Part shown: piece after piece, positions 34,856-42,824 of the stretch | How the letters are laid out: every line of letters begins with the position of its first letter | How positions within the stretch are numbered: the stretch's first letter is position 1 | Assembly (NCBI RefSeq): GCF_017742245.1 | Contig: NZ_JAGHKO010000006.1 | Location: 124,001-188,000 of the forward strand | DNA: 64,000 nt | Source: Niastella soli | GTDB lineage: Bacteria > Bacteroidota > Bacteroidia > Chitinophagales > Chitinophagaceae | Direction of reading: 5' to 3' | The notes under the pieces: model-generated | Databases searched by the model: none | The model's input: only the letters and a program-made list of their open reading frames with translations | What the model was told of the DNA's origin: nothing | Made by a program: the position numbers and the translations under genes

Positions 34856-35689
34856 TTATTCCCTGAATTTAGATTCCAAACTCTTCAATAAACTTATACC
34901 TGCCGAAAACTGCAATTCTTCAAAAAACGCATACACGTCATTAAACCGATTTTGGATCTCGGTTCTGAACCGATGTGATAGTTCCTGCTTTGGGCCTATA
35001 ATTAGTTGTAGGCTGTCCTTTATGCCGCCCTGGTCTTTCCCGAATAGCTTCATAAGTTGGCCAGCGGTGACGTCGTTGCATTGAAGAGCGTTCAGTCCAG
35101 CGGTTTTATAAAAGGCATAAAAAATTAGCACCTGGGAAAAAGTATGCATTTGTTTCTGGCGGCATTTAGGAATTTCATTTTGCAATGTAGCTAGTCGTTC
35201 CCGTTGACAAGTTATTTGATCCAACACATAACCGAGTTTCTCGTATTCGCCGGCAATTTGATTATTTAACCCTTTTTGTAATTGATCTTTTATCAGCTCG
35301 TTTTGCCGGGATTCCAACTCAGCGGTGATGGTTTCCAGTTTGGGCAGATAGTCAGAAAAGAACCGGGGGGCATATTGTGTAATGGTGATTATAGTAAAGC
35401 AAATAATGCCTGCCGTCAGAACACCTGCCAAGTAAAATTGATTAAGATGGGTATTAAATGGTAAGGTTACGACAATCGCCAATGAATAAAGAGTAGCAAA
35501 ATGTATCAAAACGTACCCAAACCAATACCTGGCTTTAAGTTTCTGGCGGGTGGCCTGTAATGCCCATCCTGGGTACATGGTTGTTAATTGGTGGTGGGTG
35601 ATGGTAAACGTGGTGCCGATATAACGGCTGTCTAGCGGTAAGTCAAAGGTCAGGAGAGGGATCAACTGCGTCAGTTTCATGCTCTTCAT
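34856..35689 (-). CDS. Membrane protein with coiled-coil region
   Basis: The 277-aa protein has two adjacent transmembrane helices (about residues 55-78 and 82-105) and a long, mostly helical cytoplasmic part (110-275). The latter contains coiled-coil-like charge patterns (ETITAELESRQNELIKDQLQ). No named family is recognised. A diverged relic of its first ~23 codons and upstream DNA occurs at 42561-42640, so a second element carrying this gene once sat there. Confidence 0.65.
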   Translation of the reverse strand: MKSMKLTQLIPLLTFDLPLDSRYIGTTFTITHHQLTTMYPGWALQATRQKLKARYWFGYVLIHFATLYSLAIVVTLPFNTHLNQFYLAGVLTAGIICFTIITITQYAPRFFSDYLPKLETITAELESRQNELIKDQLQKGLNNQIAGEYEKLGYVLDQITCQRERLATLQNEIPKCRQKQMHTFSQVLIFYAFYKTAGLNALQCNDVTAGQLMKLFGKDQGGIKDSLQLIIGPKQELSHRFRTEIQNRFNDVYAFFEELQFSAGISLLKSLESKFRE

Positions 35690-36020
35690 AGTCTCTTTTT
35701 TTAAAGATACGAAATGCTATTTATCTTAAACGAATAGGCTTTATAATGCTAAATGAATTATTTGATTCAATTTGAATTGGTTTGATACCGGAAATTTCGG
35801 AAACAGGGGCGTTCCGTAAACAACGGATAAACCCACCTTACTTTGGTTACAGGGTGATACCAGCGTAATATATAATAGGTTTAGTAAAAACTGTATTTTA
35901 AAGAACATGATATCTATCTTTCTGATAAAATTCTGTAATTAAGTGGTGGTCCAATCTGAACAATTATTCCTCCAACTGCACACTTATCAACTTTTTATGA
36001 AAAAAAAATATTATTTGAAT
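35690..36020. other. Intergenic region, promoters only
   Basis: AT-rich sequence separates divergent genes. It holds no open frame or shared repeat beyond the ~90 bp next to 35689 that recur at 42600-42700. The promoter for the BACON lipoprotein is at its right end. Confidence 0.4.
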
Positions 36021-36028
36021 TATCTTTG
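36021..36028 (+). promoter_or_regulatory. -7 promoter element of BACON lipoprotein gene
   Basis: TATCTTTG fits TAnnTTTG exactly and is followed by CCGCG. The ATG at 36055 leaves a leader of about 20 nt. A -33 element is not clear. Confidence 0.55.
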
Positions 36029-36054
36029 CCGCGTAATTCAAATCCTTTGAAAGT

Positions 36055-37737
36055 ATGAAAATTATTTACCCTAGCCCTTTGAAATGGCTGTTTCTTGCAT
36101 GCCTGATATTACAATTAATAATATCGTGTAATAAGAAAAGCGACGCCATTAACGATACCGTTGATCCCCCTGCGTCGACACCTATTTTAAAATTTACGCA
36201 ACAAACGCTTTCCCTACTGCCTTATACCGGCGCTTCAGCAGATTTGGTAATTGAATCAAATGTTGACTGGCAGGTATCAAGTTCTCAAAATGATTGGTTA
36301 CAGCTTAGCAAAACGTCGGGAAAAGGGAACGATACAATACATTTAACGGTAATAAAAGAAAATCTTACAACACAGACACGCACAATAACCCTTAAAGCAG
36401 TGGCCACTGATGGATTGGAAGGCTTGCAATCGCAAATTATCATCGAACAAAAATTCATAAATGTACAATTGGTATCTGAAAGGGCTTACGGTGGAAGCAA
36501 TTTTGATTATATATATACGATGGCGAAAGCAAACGATGGCGGGTTATTAATTGCAGGATCAACAGGCAGCCAGAGAAACGGCGATGTAGGGGCTCCTAAT
36601 CATGGTGCTGAGGATTGTTGGATAGCCAGATTAAACAGTAACGGCGATACTGCCTGGACCCGTTCGATAGGTGGATCACTTAGTGAATATATTACCTCAG
36701 CTACAGCTACGGCGGATGGCGGATTTGCTGTGGCCGGCGCCACTTATAGTAGCCAAAGTGGCGATGTAAGGGCAGTAAATCATGGCGGTGGAGATTGGTT
36801 TATAGTGAAATTGAAAAGCAATGGCGATACCCTTTGGACCAGGTTAGTTGGTGGCGTTAATCAGGATATTGCAAATGGAATTACTACTACTGCTGATGGA
36901 GGAATTATTGTTGTTGGACAGACCTACAGTAACACCAATGAAAAGGATGCAATGGTTGTAAAATTCAATAGCAATGGTGACATAGTTTGGCAAAAGGTTG
37001 TTGGCGGAGTAGGGGCAGACAATGCTACTTCTGTAGCCGTCACTGCTAATGGATCAATACTGGTAGCGGGCTGGACTCTAGCTAACAATACCGGAGATAT
37101 AGGGAACAATCATGGATCCGTTGATATGTGGGTGTTGAAATTATCCGGTAATGGCGACAAAATATGGAGTAAATTATATGGTGGTAAAGACGGAGATATG
37201 GCAAATGCTATTGCTGTGACACCCGATGACGGATTCATAATAGCAGGCAGCAGTAGCTCACTTGATCAGGATATTGTTGGTAAAAATCATGCACAAACCC
37301 AGACGGCTGGAGATGGATATATCGATATGTGGGTTGTAAAATTAAATCCCAGTGGGGACATAATCTGGTCAAATGCATTGGGAGGCCCCTATGACGATGA
37401 CTGTTTGGGAGTAGCAGTTACTCCTGACGGTGGATGTATTGCGGTCGGCAAGGCATACGAGGTTGGTAGAGATATTGAAAAAATTCATGAGAACCCTGAC
37501 TATTCGAAAATAACATCGGACTTTTGGGCCGTGAGGTTAAGCAATACAGGGAACAAATTATGGAGTAAAACATATGGCTCCTCAGAATCGGAAACTGCAA
37601 ACTCGATTATTATAAATAAAGATAACAGTATTTATGTAGGGGGATATGCGTATGCGACATCCTCCGTTGCAAATGGAGATAGAAAATCAGCTCATGGAGC
37701 TGATGATGGCTGGCTTATAAAACTAAGTGATTTCTAA
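36055..37737 (+). CDS. BACON-domain lipoprotein with repeat propeller
   Basis: The 560-aa protein has a lipoprotein signal ending in LIISC. A BACON-like domain follows (about 45-130: LTLPYTGASADLVI-type start and VDWQVSSSQNDWLQLSKTSG). About seven repeats of ~50 residues (140-555) each read GDxxWxxxxGGxxxDxxxxIxxTxDGG, with NHG and DMWVVKL blocks. The repeats suit a beta-propeller. BACON domains bind carbohydrate or mucin-like glycans in other Bacteroidota. It is the last intact gene of the element before attR and may be a surface cargo protein. Confidence 0.82.
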   Translation: MKIIYPSPLKWLFLACLILQLIISCNKKSDAINDTVDPPASTPILKFTQQTLSLLPYTGASADLVIESNVDWQVSSSQNDWLQLSKTSGKGNDTIHLTVIKENLTTQTRTITLKAVATDGLEGLQSQIIIEQKFINVQLVSERAYGGSNFDYIYTMAKANDGGLLIAGSTGSQRNGDVGAPNHGAEDCWIARLNSNGDTAWTRSIGGSLSEYITSATATADGGFAVAGATYSSQSGDVRAVNHGGGDWFIVKLKSNGDTLWTRLVGGVNQDIANGITTTADGGIIVVGQTYSNTNEKDAMVVKFNSNGDIVWQKVVGGVGADNATSVAVTANGSILVAGWTLANNTGDIGNNHGSVDMWVLKLSGNGDKIWSKLYGGKDGDMANAIAVTPDDGFIIAGSSSSLDQDIVGKNHAQTQTAGDGYIDMWVVKLNPSGDIIWSNALGGPYDDDCLGVAVTPDGGCIAVGKAYEVGRDIEKIHENPDYSKITSDFWAVRLSNTGNKLWSKTYGSSESETANSIIINKDNSIYVGGYAYATSSVANGDRKSAHGADDGWLIKLSDF

Positions 37738-37825
37738 GTAAGAACCAAGAACGCTTCGCAATGGCATTGGATCAACCACAAGCTTTGCAAGTCGCGTTAA
37801 GTCTTCTAAATTTATTGAATCTAAG

Positions 37826-37868
37826 GGGTCACAAAAGAAGGTTCACAGAATTGTGAGCCTTCTTTTAT
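37826..37868 (+). terminator. Rho-independent terminator
   Basis: Arms AGAAGGTTCAC and GTGAGCCTTCT flank AGAATT and are followed by TTTATGG. It lies 90 bp after the BACON gene. Confidence 0.8.
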
Positions 37869-38127
37869 GGACGTACTCAATTGACATTTCTTTTTATCAG
37901 TATATTCAGATTCTTTCGCACAGGCATTTTTGTCCGTATTTCTGAATGCTCGTAATTGAACACCATTTTCAGTCATGCCTCATATCTTGGAATGGCCCAT
38001 TTGCATGTAATCATATAAACAGTAGCCTACTGTAACCCTGGTGTTAGAATAAATAAAATTAAGCCTACCTTCGTAATGCCAACGTCTACCTGAACAAACC
38101 CAGGTAAGAATAAGCCTCTCCAGCTCA
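37869..38127. other. Element right-end region, nothing recognised
   Basis: This AT-rich stretch lies between the terminator and the arm repeats. No gene-like frame or repeat was seen. Confidence 0.35.
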
Positions 38128-38152
38128 TTGAATCGACCAAAAAATCGACCGA
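38128..38152. repeat. Right-end arm-type sites
   Basis: TTGAATCGACCAA at 38128-38140 is identical to the two copies in front of the integrase. It is followed head-to-tail by the diverged AAAATCGACCGAA. They lie 46 bp inside the attR core. Confidence 0.65.
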
Positions 38153-38197
38153 AAAAATAAATAGCTGATTTTACTGTAGATATAACGGCCGCACATA

Positions 38198-38214
38198 TCC
38201 CGTCCGGTCCGCAA
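38198..38214. other. attR core of the integrative element
   Basis: TCCCGTCCGGTCCGCAA is identical to 23940-23956 in the tRNA-Asp gene. Together the pair bounds about 14.26 kb. The sequence after the core differs from that after the tRNA, as expected for the original chromosomal (or an older element's) flank. Confidence 0.82.
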
Positions 38215-38218
38215 GTAA

Positions 38219-38250
38219 GAAGGCTCTGATTAAATTCAGAGCCTTTTTTT
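38219..38250 (+). terminator. Terminator beyond attR
   Basis: Stem GGCTCTGA/TCAGAGCC with loop TTAAAT is followed by TTTTTTT. It sits where the tRNA-Asp terminator would stand if the element were excised, so it may be the older tRNA terminator. Confidence 0.85.
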
Positions 38251-38520
38251 ATGCCTTATTATGTCTACATATTGAAAAGCACAGTTGATGGAACCTATTA
38301 CAAAGGGTTTTCAGAAAACTATTTACAGCGATTGGAAGATCACAATGCTGGACTTTCAAAATATACCTCCTTTAAAATACCCTGGAAATTAATTTACGTC
38401 GAGGAGCATCCTGACAAACGAACTGCATTACTTAGAGAAAAGAAACTAAAGCGATGCAAAGCGGAATATTTTGAGTGGTTGGTTGAACAACCTACAAACA
38501 TTTTAAAGAACACACCCTGA
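38251..38520 (+). CDS. GIY-YIG nuclease domain protein
   Basis: The 89-aa protein is a single GIY-YIG domain of the UPF0213/YhbQ kind. It has YYVYILKSTVDGTYYKGFSE (the GIY-YIG pair appears as VYI and YYKG), the conserved HNAGLSKYT, then KLIYVEE and a final acidic/basic helix RALLREKKLKR-like segment. Such domains cut DNA or have lost activity. Its ATG sits at the end of the terminator T-run, so its promoter is unclear. Confidence 0.85.
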   Translation: MPYYVYILKSTVDGTYYKGFSENYLQRLEDHNAGLSKYTSFKIPWKLIYVEEHPDKRTALLREKKLKRCKAEYFEWLVEQPTNILKNTP

Positions 38521-38552
38521 TATGCCCCGGCTGAGCGATGGGCTGATGTCAG

Positions 38553-38776
38553 AAACGATTGGTGGAAGACCTGGTTGCAGAGGCTACCCGCAAACAGATT
38601 GCCGACAAAGGAGCATTTGTAAAAAAGGCATTCACACCTACTCTCGATTTACAATCACTCGATGAACGGGTAACCACAATCGCCAAACAGGAGCTTGCCA
38701 AGAAAGAAGCCAAACAGGATATTTACTTTCAGTTTGACGAATGCATCAAAACCAAGGAAAGAAAAGTAAGAACGAA
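38553..38776 (+). pseudogene. Integrase fragment (linker region)
   Basis: The translation RLVEDLVAEATRKQIADKGA through the QSLDERVT and KTKERKV blocks matches residues 77-148 of the integrase at 24115 with few changes. It begins mid-gene after a short unrelated lead and is cut at KERKVR, where the frame passes into ORF6N-like sequence. Neither a start nor the catalytic domain is present. It is a remnant of another integrase gene. Confidence 0.88.
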
Positions 38777-39154
38777 TGGGAAAGTGTAAGATTGCAGATG
38801 GAGAGTTTACAGAAAATTATGTCATCACAATTTGTGATGACATACCCAAGTAGGCGCCCCAATAGTGCGTTGCCCTATGCTTTTACTGAACAGGGCGTTG
38901 CTATGCTCAGCGGTATACTAAATAGTGATCGGGCAATAAATATGAACATTGCTATTATGAGAGCTTTTATTCAAATAAGGCGGGTTGTCTATAAGGAAAA
39001 CGACCTGGTAGAACAATTAAAACAAATTAAAGAGCGCTTAGGCGAACATGATGTCCAACTCATCCAAATATATGATGCCCTCGAAAACTTGCTGGATGAA
39101 AAAGCGGAACAAAGGAAATGGGAAGATAGTGATAGAGTAGGATTTAAAAGGTAG
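38777..39154 (+). pseudogene. Truncated ORF6N-domain protein
   Basis: The C-terminal part of an ORF6N (KilA-N-related) protein is intact. WESVRLQMESLQKIMSSQF is followed by the hallmark LPYAFTEQGVAMLSGILNSD and AINMNIAIMRAFIQIRRVVY, then a helical tail with ERLGEHDVQLIQIYDALENL. The N-terminal DNA-binding half is missing, replaced at about 38777 by the integrase fragment. ORF6N proteins are phage-derived regulators. This copy cannot be functional as usual. Confidence 0.82.
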
Positions 39155-39260
39155 AGTTGTAACATTGTTTATTAATTAACTTAAAAAGTGATTTTAATTA
39201 GGGGAACTATTTCCAAAATGGAAATAGTTGAACAGCCCCTTACTGTTGGTAAACAGCAAT

Positions 39261-39446
39261 CAATGTGAATTCCTGGCTGGTACACCTGTTGAGCTAATCA
39301 TGAAGATCAGTGGTAATAAGCGAACAAAGGATTTTTAAAAGTATATCCGCATTTCACCGGAAGAGGCGGCTAATAGGATTAAGGAGTTGTGGATAAAGAG
39401 AGATGGGATGCGGTTGATTAATGGTTGATTTAACCGGGAGCAAATT
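39261..39446 (+). pseudogene. Integrase C-terminal relic plus YhcG scrap
   Basis: The stretch reads as the catalytic end of the integrase (NEFLAGTPVELIMKISG-like, then SPEEAANRIKELWIKRDGMR). An in-frame TAA replaces Tyr416 in KDFYKYIR, and HK is altered to NK. Bases 39431-39446 (TTAACCGGGAGCAAAT) match the early part of the YhcG gene at 52037. It is a decayed module end. Confidence 0.8.
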
Positions 39447-39449
39447 GCA

Positions 39450-39896
39450 TTATTCATTCTCCAATCGAAAAGTTATGGGCTGCCTTTTATAGTCTTTTAT
39501 ATTACGTCCATTAAGGCGGGTTGGAGTCCATTTCGGCGATTTTTTAAATACCTGAACTGCACTTTCTTTTAGTTCATTAGGGCCGCTAATGACTTCTATA
39601 TCGCAAAGAGTACCATCCGTACAAACTTTGAATTGTACGATTACAGTTCCCTGAATGTTTTGATCTATAGCAATTTCAGGGTAAACAAGGTTTTGTTTTA
39701 GAAACTTATGCCAAGCAATGGTTCCACCTGGGAATTCAGCGGGAATGGGAAACTCACAAATAAATGCATCATTATTCTCATTTTCAGTAACTGTATCACC
39801 CTATATTTCGACAGTTGAAGTCCGTTTCTCTGAATCAATTTTCCCGCAACTTGAAAATATCAACAACGTTAAGATGACGGATATAAGTTGTTTCAT
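39450..39896 (-). pseudogene. TonB C-terminal-domain lipoprotein, nonsense mutation
   Basis: Read from 39896 the frame begins MKQLISVILTLLIFSSCGK, a lipoprotein signal. It then meets TAG about 32 codons in. Past the stop the same frame is open for over 115 codons to TAA at 39450-39452 and encodes a TonB C-domain: FPGGTIAWHKFLKQNLVYPE, VIVQFKVCTDGTLCDIEVIS, KKSPKWTP. It is a relative of the genes at 8254 and 8739. The single in-frame stop suggests recent inactivation. Confidence 0.8.
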
Positions 39897-39971
39897 AGTA
39901 TGATAGAGTGTAGGGATTACTCTTATTTTACTATAGATGGATGCGCAATTAAAGGCATTCCATAAAAAAAT

Positions 39972-40050
39972 AGTGAAATAAAGGAGTTGTGAATAAAGAA
40001 AGATGGGATGCGGTTAGTACAGGAGGGTGGGGGAGTTGTTTCTAATAGAG
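39972..40050 (+). pseudogene. Integrase C-terminal relic
   Basis: The DNA AAATAAAGGAGTTGTGAATA and GATGGGATGCGGTTAGTACA matches the last ~25 codons of the integrases at 25400 and 51860, including the GAGGGTGGGGGAGTTGTT tail seen at 51906. A TGG is changed to TGA. Directly after it begins the hairpin array. Confidence 0.8.
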
Positions 40051-40068
40051 ATTAATAGTAGTGCTTGT

Positions 40069-40280
40069 AATTTGGCAGTTGCCGACTGCCAAATTATAAA
40101 ACGATGACACTCTATATGTTGTAATTGGATCGTTACCGACGATCCAATTGCACATTCCTGATACACAGTCAAACGTAATTGGGCAGTTGCTGACTGCCCA
40201 ATTGGACCGTCAGCGACTGCCAAATTGTAAAAGGCAGATAAAGAACAAGATATAATTGGCCAGTTAGTGACTGGCCAATT
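40069..40280. repeat. Array of five 27-bp hairpins
   Basis: Each unit has 11-bp arms and a 5-nt loop. Left arms are AATTTGGCAGT (40069), AATTGGATCGT (40123), AATTGGGCAGT (40177), AATTGGACCGT (40200) and AATTGGCCAGT (40254). The right arms are exact reverse complements except in the 40200 unit, which carries the right arm of a different unit and overlaps its neighbour by 4 bp. Start spacings are 54, 54, 23 and 54 bp. Loops follow TNNNG. Relatives lie at 41680, 52234, 52288, 56985 and, degenerate, near 59214. Confidence 0.85.
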
Positions 40281-40325
40281 ATATCTTGGTTTTGTTTAGT
40301 CTATTTTTAATTTTAAATTTTGATT

Positions 40326-40496
40326 ATGGAGAACACCAAAAAAGGTGAGCAAAAATGTAAAGCTAAAAAAGTAGATCCTAAGGCTGCAAAGGATTATATC
40401 AATGATCCATACTTTGTCAAGAAAAGGGAGATAGCAGCAGCGTTTCTAAAGAAAGTGGGTTTGCCTGAGTCATTTACTAAGCAGCAAGACAAATAG
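40326..40496 (+). CDS. 56-aa conserved module protein, copy 3
   Basis: The protein begins MENTKKGEQKCKAKKVD and carries the family core NDPYFVKKREIAAAFLKKVG and LPESFTKQQDK. It has exactly 56 codons like the copies at 26071 and 53098. It follows the hairpin array rather than a YhcG gene, so it outlived its partner or still works with the array. The intact frame amid pseudogenes suggests selection or recent arrival. Confidence 0.72.
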   Translation: MENTKKGEQKCKAKKVDPKAAKDYINDPYFVKKREIAAAFLKKVGLPESFTKQQDK

Positions 40497-40558
40497 ATTA
40501 CTTCTTACGAATGTTCTAAAATACAGGCTTGATAGAGCCGTGGATGGTTTGTTTTCCC

Positions 40559-41188
40559 TTAGGTTACTATTTTTAAAACTTCAGGAAGGTACTTGATAAA
40601 CCAATCTGGGAGTTTATCTTTTGATGCAGACAGTTCCAATTTTGAATTTATCATTTTGGCCAGGAGAAACGGCGTTGTTGTAGAAGTGTCGAAAATTAAT
40701 AAAGAATCCAAAAGTTTGAAATTCCGGTTAAGTTGGTCCAGGTTCCCATAGAAGTTATTTTCAATCATCAATCGTGGTACGTTATGCCCCCCATCTTTAA
40801 CGCGCTCCAGAACACGAAGCTCGGATTGATCCGTATTGTTTAACCCGAAAAAAATCAAATGCACAGCATAGCCCTCGTTTTTAAAAAGCCGGGGTACATT
40901 CCAGGAACTATCTTCAGTAAAATGTCCCTCATAAACAAAATGCTTCCTGAAGGCAATTGCTTTATCAACCAGTTGGTTGAACGTTTCTATCACAAAATCA
41001 TTAGCTATTTCCCTTATTTTCTTATCAACCCGCATTCCCGACTTCCAAAGCTCTAAATGCTTTTGCATGTAAAGCTTGTCACCATCAAAAATTGAGGAAT
41101 CTTCTAAAACATGTGAAGGAACATAATCCTGGCCGATTGTAGATTTGCCGGCTCCGTTAGATCCAGAAATTATAAAAAGATCAGGCAT
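40559..41188 (-). CDS. Zeta-type toxin (P-loop kinase)
   Basis: The 209-aa protein has a Walker A motif GSNGAGKST at about 9-17 and a Walker-like IFDGDKLYM. FVYEGHFTED and the Arg-rich lid ERVKDGGHNVP are typical of zeta/PezT-like toxins. Those phosphorylate UDP-N-acetylglucosamine and block cell-wall precursor synthesis. This shorter Bacteroidota form lacks the long C-terminal part of streptococcal zeta, so substrate identity is inferred. It overlaps the upstream 87-aa gene by 8 bp, the usual antitoxin-first order. Confidence 0.85.
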   Translation of the reverse strand: MPDLFIISGSNGAGKSTIGQDYVPSHVLEDSSIFDGDKLYMQKHLELWKSGMRVDKKIREIANDFVIETFNQLVDKAIAFRKHFVYEGHFTEDSSWNVPRLFKNEGYAVHLIFFGLNNTDQSELRVLERVKDGGHNVPRLMIENNFYGNLDQLNRNFKLLDSLLIFDTSTTTPFLLAKMINSKLELSASKDKLPDWFIKYLPEVLKIVT

Positions 41189-41444
41189 GGAAAGGAGTTA
41201 ATCCTAATGCAACCCTGAGCTGAGCAGCTTCTTCGGGCGATAATTCACGAATGGCTTTGAAATCGTTGCCAGATTCATTAATCTGCTCTATGGTAATTTT
41301 GCCATCTGCATACTCCATATAACATTGATAGGAAGGCAAATCCGGTGAATTGATCATAAACGGTTTGCCTCTCCTTAGCTTGTTTATTCGAACCCGCATT
41401 ATAGCATTATGTCCAATTTGTTCCAGCTTCTGCACTTGTGTCAT
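41181..41444 (-). CDS. Probable antitoxin partner of zeta-type toxin
   Basis: The 87-aa protein precedes and overlaps the zeta toxin gene by 8 bp. It has RVRINKLRRGKPFMINSPDL near the N-terminus and an acidic helix with IRELSPEEAAQLRVALGLTP at the C-terminus. It does not resemble the three-helix epsilon or the HTH-containing PezA antitoxins. The assignment rests on position and size. Confidence 0.65.
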   Translation of the reverse strand: MTQVQKLEQIGHNAIMRVRINKLRRGKPFMINSPDLPSYQCYMEYADGKITIEQINESGNDFKAIRELSPEEAAQLRVALGLTPFHA

Positions 41445-41518
41445 TCAATATGATTCTATACACGAATTTAATAAAAAAAATGCCATAATTCAATTTTTGT
41501 CAGCTGGTCATTTTGCAC

Positions 41519-41655
41519 CAATGAATTCCTAGCTGTCACACCAGTGAACGATTTTTTTTTTTGAGTATATCCGCATTTCACCGGAAGAGGCTGCTTATAA
41601 AGGATGTGGATAATGGGGATGCGGTTAGTACAGGAGGGTAGGGCAGTTGTTTCTA
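41519..41655 (+). pseudogene. Integrase C-terminal relic
   Basis: CCAATGAATTCCTAGCTGTC aligns with the integrase block TNEFLAG, with a nonsense TAG. A T-run replaces the GHKRTKDFYK segment, and the sequence then resumes with YIRISPEEAA and GMRLVQEG. Deletions and stops make it clearly dead. A hairpin array follows it, as at 39972. Confidence 0.82.
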
Positions 41656-41679
41656 ATAAAGGGTCAATAAATTGTTTTC

Positions 41680-41809
41680 AATTTGGCAGTTACGGACTGC
41701 CAAATTATAAAAGGATGACTCTCTGTTAGTTGTAATTGGATCGTTGCCGACGATCCAATTACAGTGACGTGAGCCTGCAATACAATTGGACAGTTGGCGA
41801 CTGGACAAA
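41680..41809. repeat. Array of three 27-bp hairpins
   Basis: AATTTGGCAGT/ACTGCCAAATT begins at 41680 and AATTGGATCGT/ACGATCCAATT at 41734. A decayed AATTGGACAGT unit begins at about 41784, with right arm ACTGGACAAAT. Start spacing is 54 and 50 bp. The first two units and the DNA between them resemble 40069-40149, so the arrays share an origin. Confidence 0.82.
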
Positions 41810-41885
41810 TACTGTATATTTAACCCGGCAACAAAAGAAAAGCCAAGCTGGTTGAGGGCCTGGCTTACTTTCCTATTTAGTTGCA

Positions 41886-42332
41886 TTACTCTTTTAAACT
41901 AGTAATATAAAACATGCTATTTGCATGAGGGACGCCACCAATAAATAGATCAATTTTTGCGTTATAAAAACACCCGCCCTTATAAGGGCCAGCGTTTAAA
42001 CTAAATATTGCGTTTACAAATACCTTTTTATAAAATAGATTTCGCACCTCAGCATATTTATCAAACCAGGCATTACTTTCAATAGTGTTTACAACTCTTA
42101 CATATTTTATATAAAAAGCAGTATCACGCTTACTGCTATCGGCGCCATTGGTTTGGTCTAAAACATCAGCCACCATCTTATTCCATTCAGCCAGTGAGAT
42201 CCTGATGCCAATTGCATCATTCCATTGGTCGATACCAGAGATATTCTTATCACTTTGAGCTATTGCCGTTTTCCCTAACAAAAGGATTGCAGGTATGAAA
42301 AATATTTGTGGTATAATAGAGAAGAATCGCAT
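41886..42332 (-). CDS. Exported hypothetical protein
   Basis: The 148-aa protein has a signal peptide (MRFFSIIPQIFFIPAILLLG...AIAQ). The mature part contains WNDAIGIRISLAEWNKMVAD and ends with NAKIDLFIGGVPHANSMFYI. No family is recognised. It lies at the end of a relic array and has no close partner. Confidence 0.55.
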   Translation of the reverse strand: MRFFSIIPQIFFIPAILLLGKTAIAQSDKNISGIDQWNDAIGIRISLAEWNKMVADVLDQTNGADSSKRDTAFYIKYVRVVNTIESNAWFDKYAEVRNLFYKKVFVNAIFSLNAGPYKGGCFYNAKIDLFIGGVPHANSMFYITSLKE

Positions 42333-42824
42333 AGAATTCTATTTAAAAAATTTAAGATAACTAAAACTGTTTATCGTATTAACTCCGTTTTATTAGGGGT
42401 GTTACCAGATAATTGACTCCTGGTTTCTAAAACTGCATCTGTACCCGTATCCATATAGTTCATCGCTATGATCTTGTAAAGCTAATAGTTCGAGGCTTTG
42501 CGATTCTTTTATTGGAACCTTCCCTTTAAATTTTATTATTTAAAATACTCTTCAATTTCGGCTGTCTAACGGTAGGTCAAAGGTCAGGAAAGGAATTAAC
42601 TGCGTCAATTTCATACTCTTCATAGCCTCTTTTTCTAAAGATACTAAATGTTAAGGATCGTAAATAGGTAGGCCTTACTGATATAATGTTAAATGAATGA
42701 TTTTATTAAATTTGACATGATAGCGACCGTTTTTTTGGAGCAAATAGCTACTAATAACCTGTAAATATTGATTTCAGCTAAAAAGGGTGTATAATAGCGG
42801 ATTATAAAGTTATCTGCCATTTTG
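42333..42824. other. Gap with fused gene relics
   Basis: No intact gene is present. The relic at 42533-42640 is listed separately. A short stretch near 42420-42520 contains no recognisable family. The promoter of the WG-repeat gene should lie near the right end. Confidence 0.35.
42533..42640 (-). pseudogene. Fused relics of DUF3885 and membrane-protein genes
   Basis: On the minus strand, bases 42533-42560 encode the end of a DUF3885 protein (PEIEEYFK, compare PEIDEYFK at 27839). Directly against it, 42561-42626 match the first ~23 codons of the membrane protein at 35689. The upstream DNA of that gene continues to about 42700. The two parent genes are about 7 kb apart in the intact element, so a large deletion joined them. 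Confidence 0.75.

Noticed and set aside
40014-40223. Minus-strand open frame across the hairpin array
   Set aside because: It stays open because palindromes read similarly on both strands; there is no start context or family beyond the repeat-encoded IG...QL pattern.
40069-40280. Hairpin array as an integron attC cassette array
   Set aside because: The units are much shorter than attC, no cassettes lie between them and the integrase is not of the IntI type.
40069-41809. Hairpin arrays as a CRISPR
   Set aside because: Arms vary between units, spacers are short and related to each other, loops are part of the repeat, and no cas genes are present.
41653-41886. 77-codon minus-strand frame across the second array
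   Set aside because: Composed of hairpin and relic DNA; no conserved protein content.
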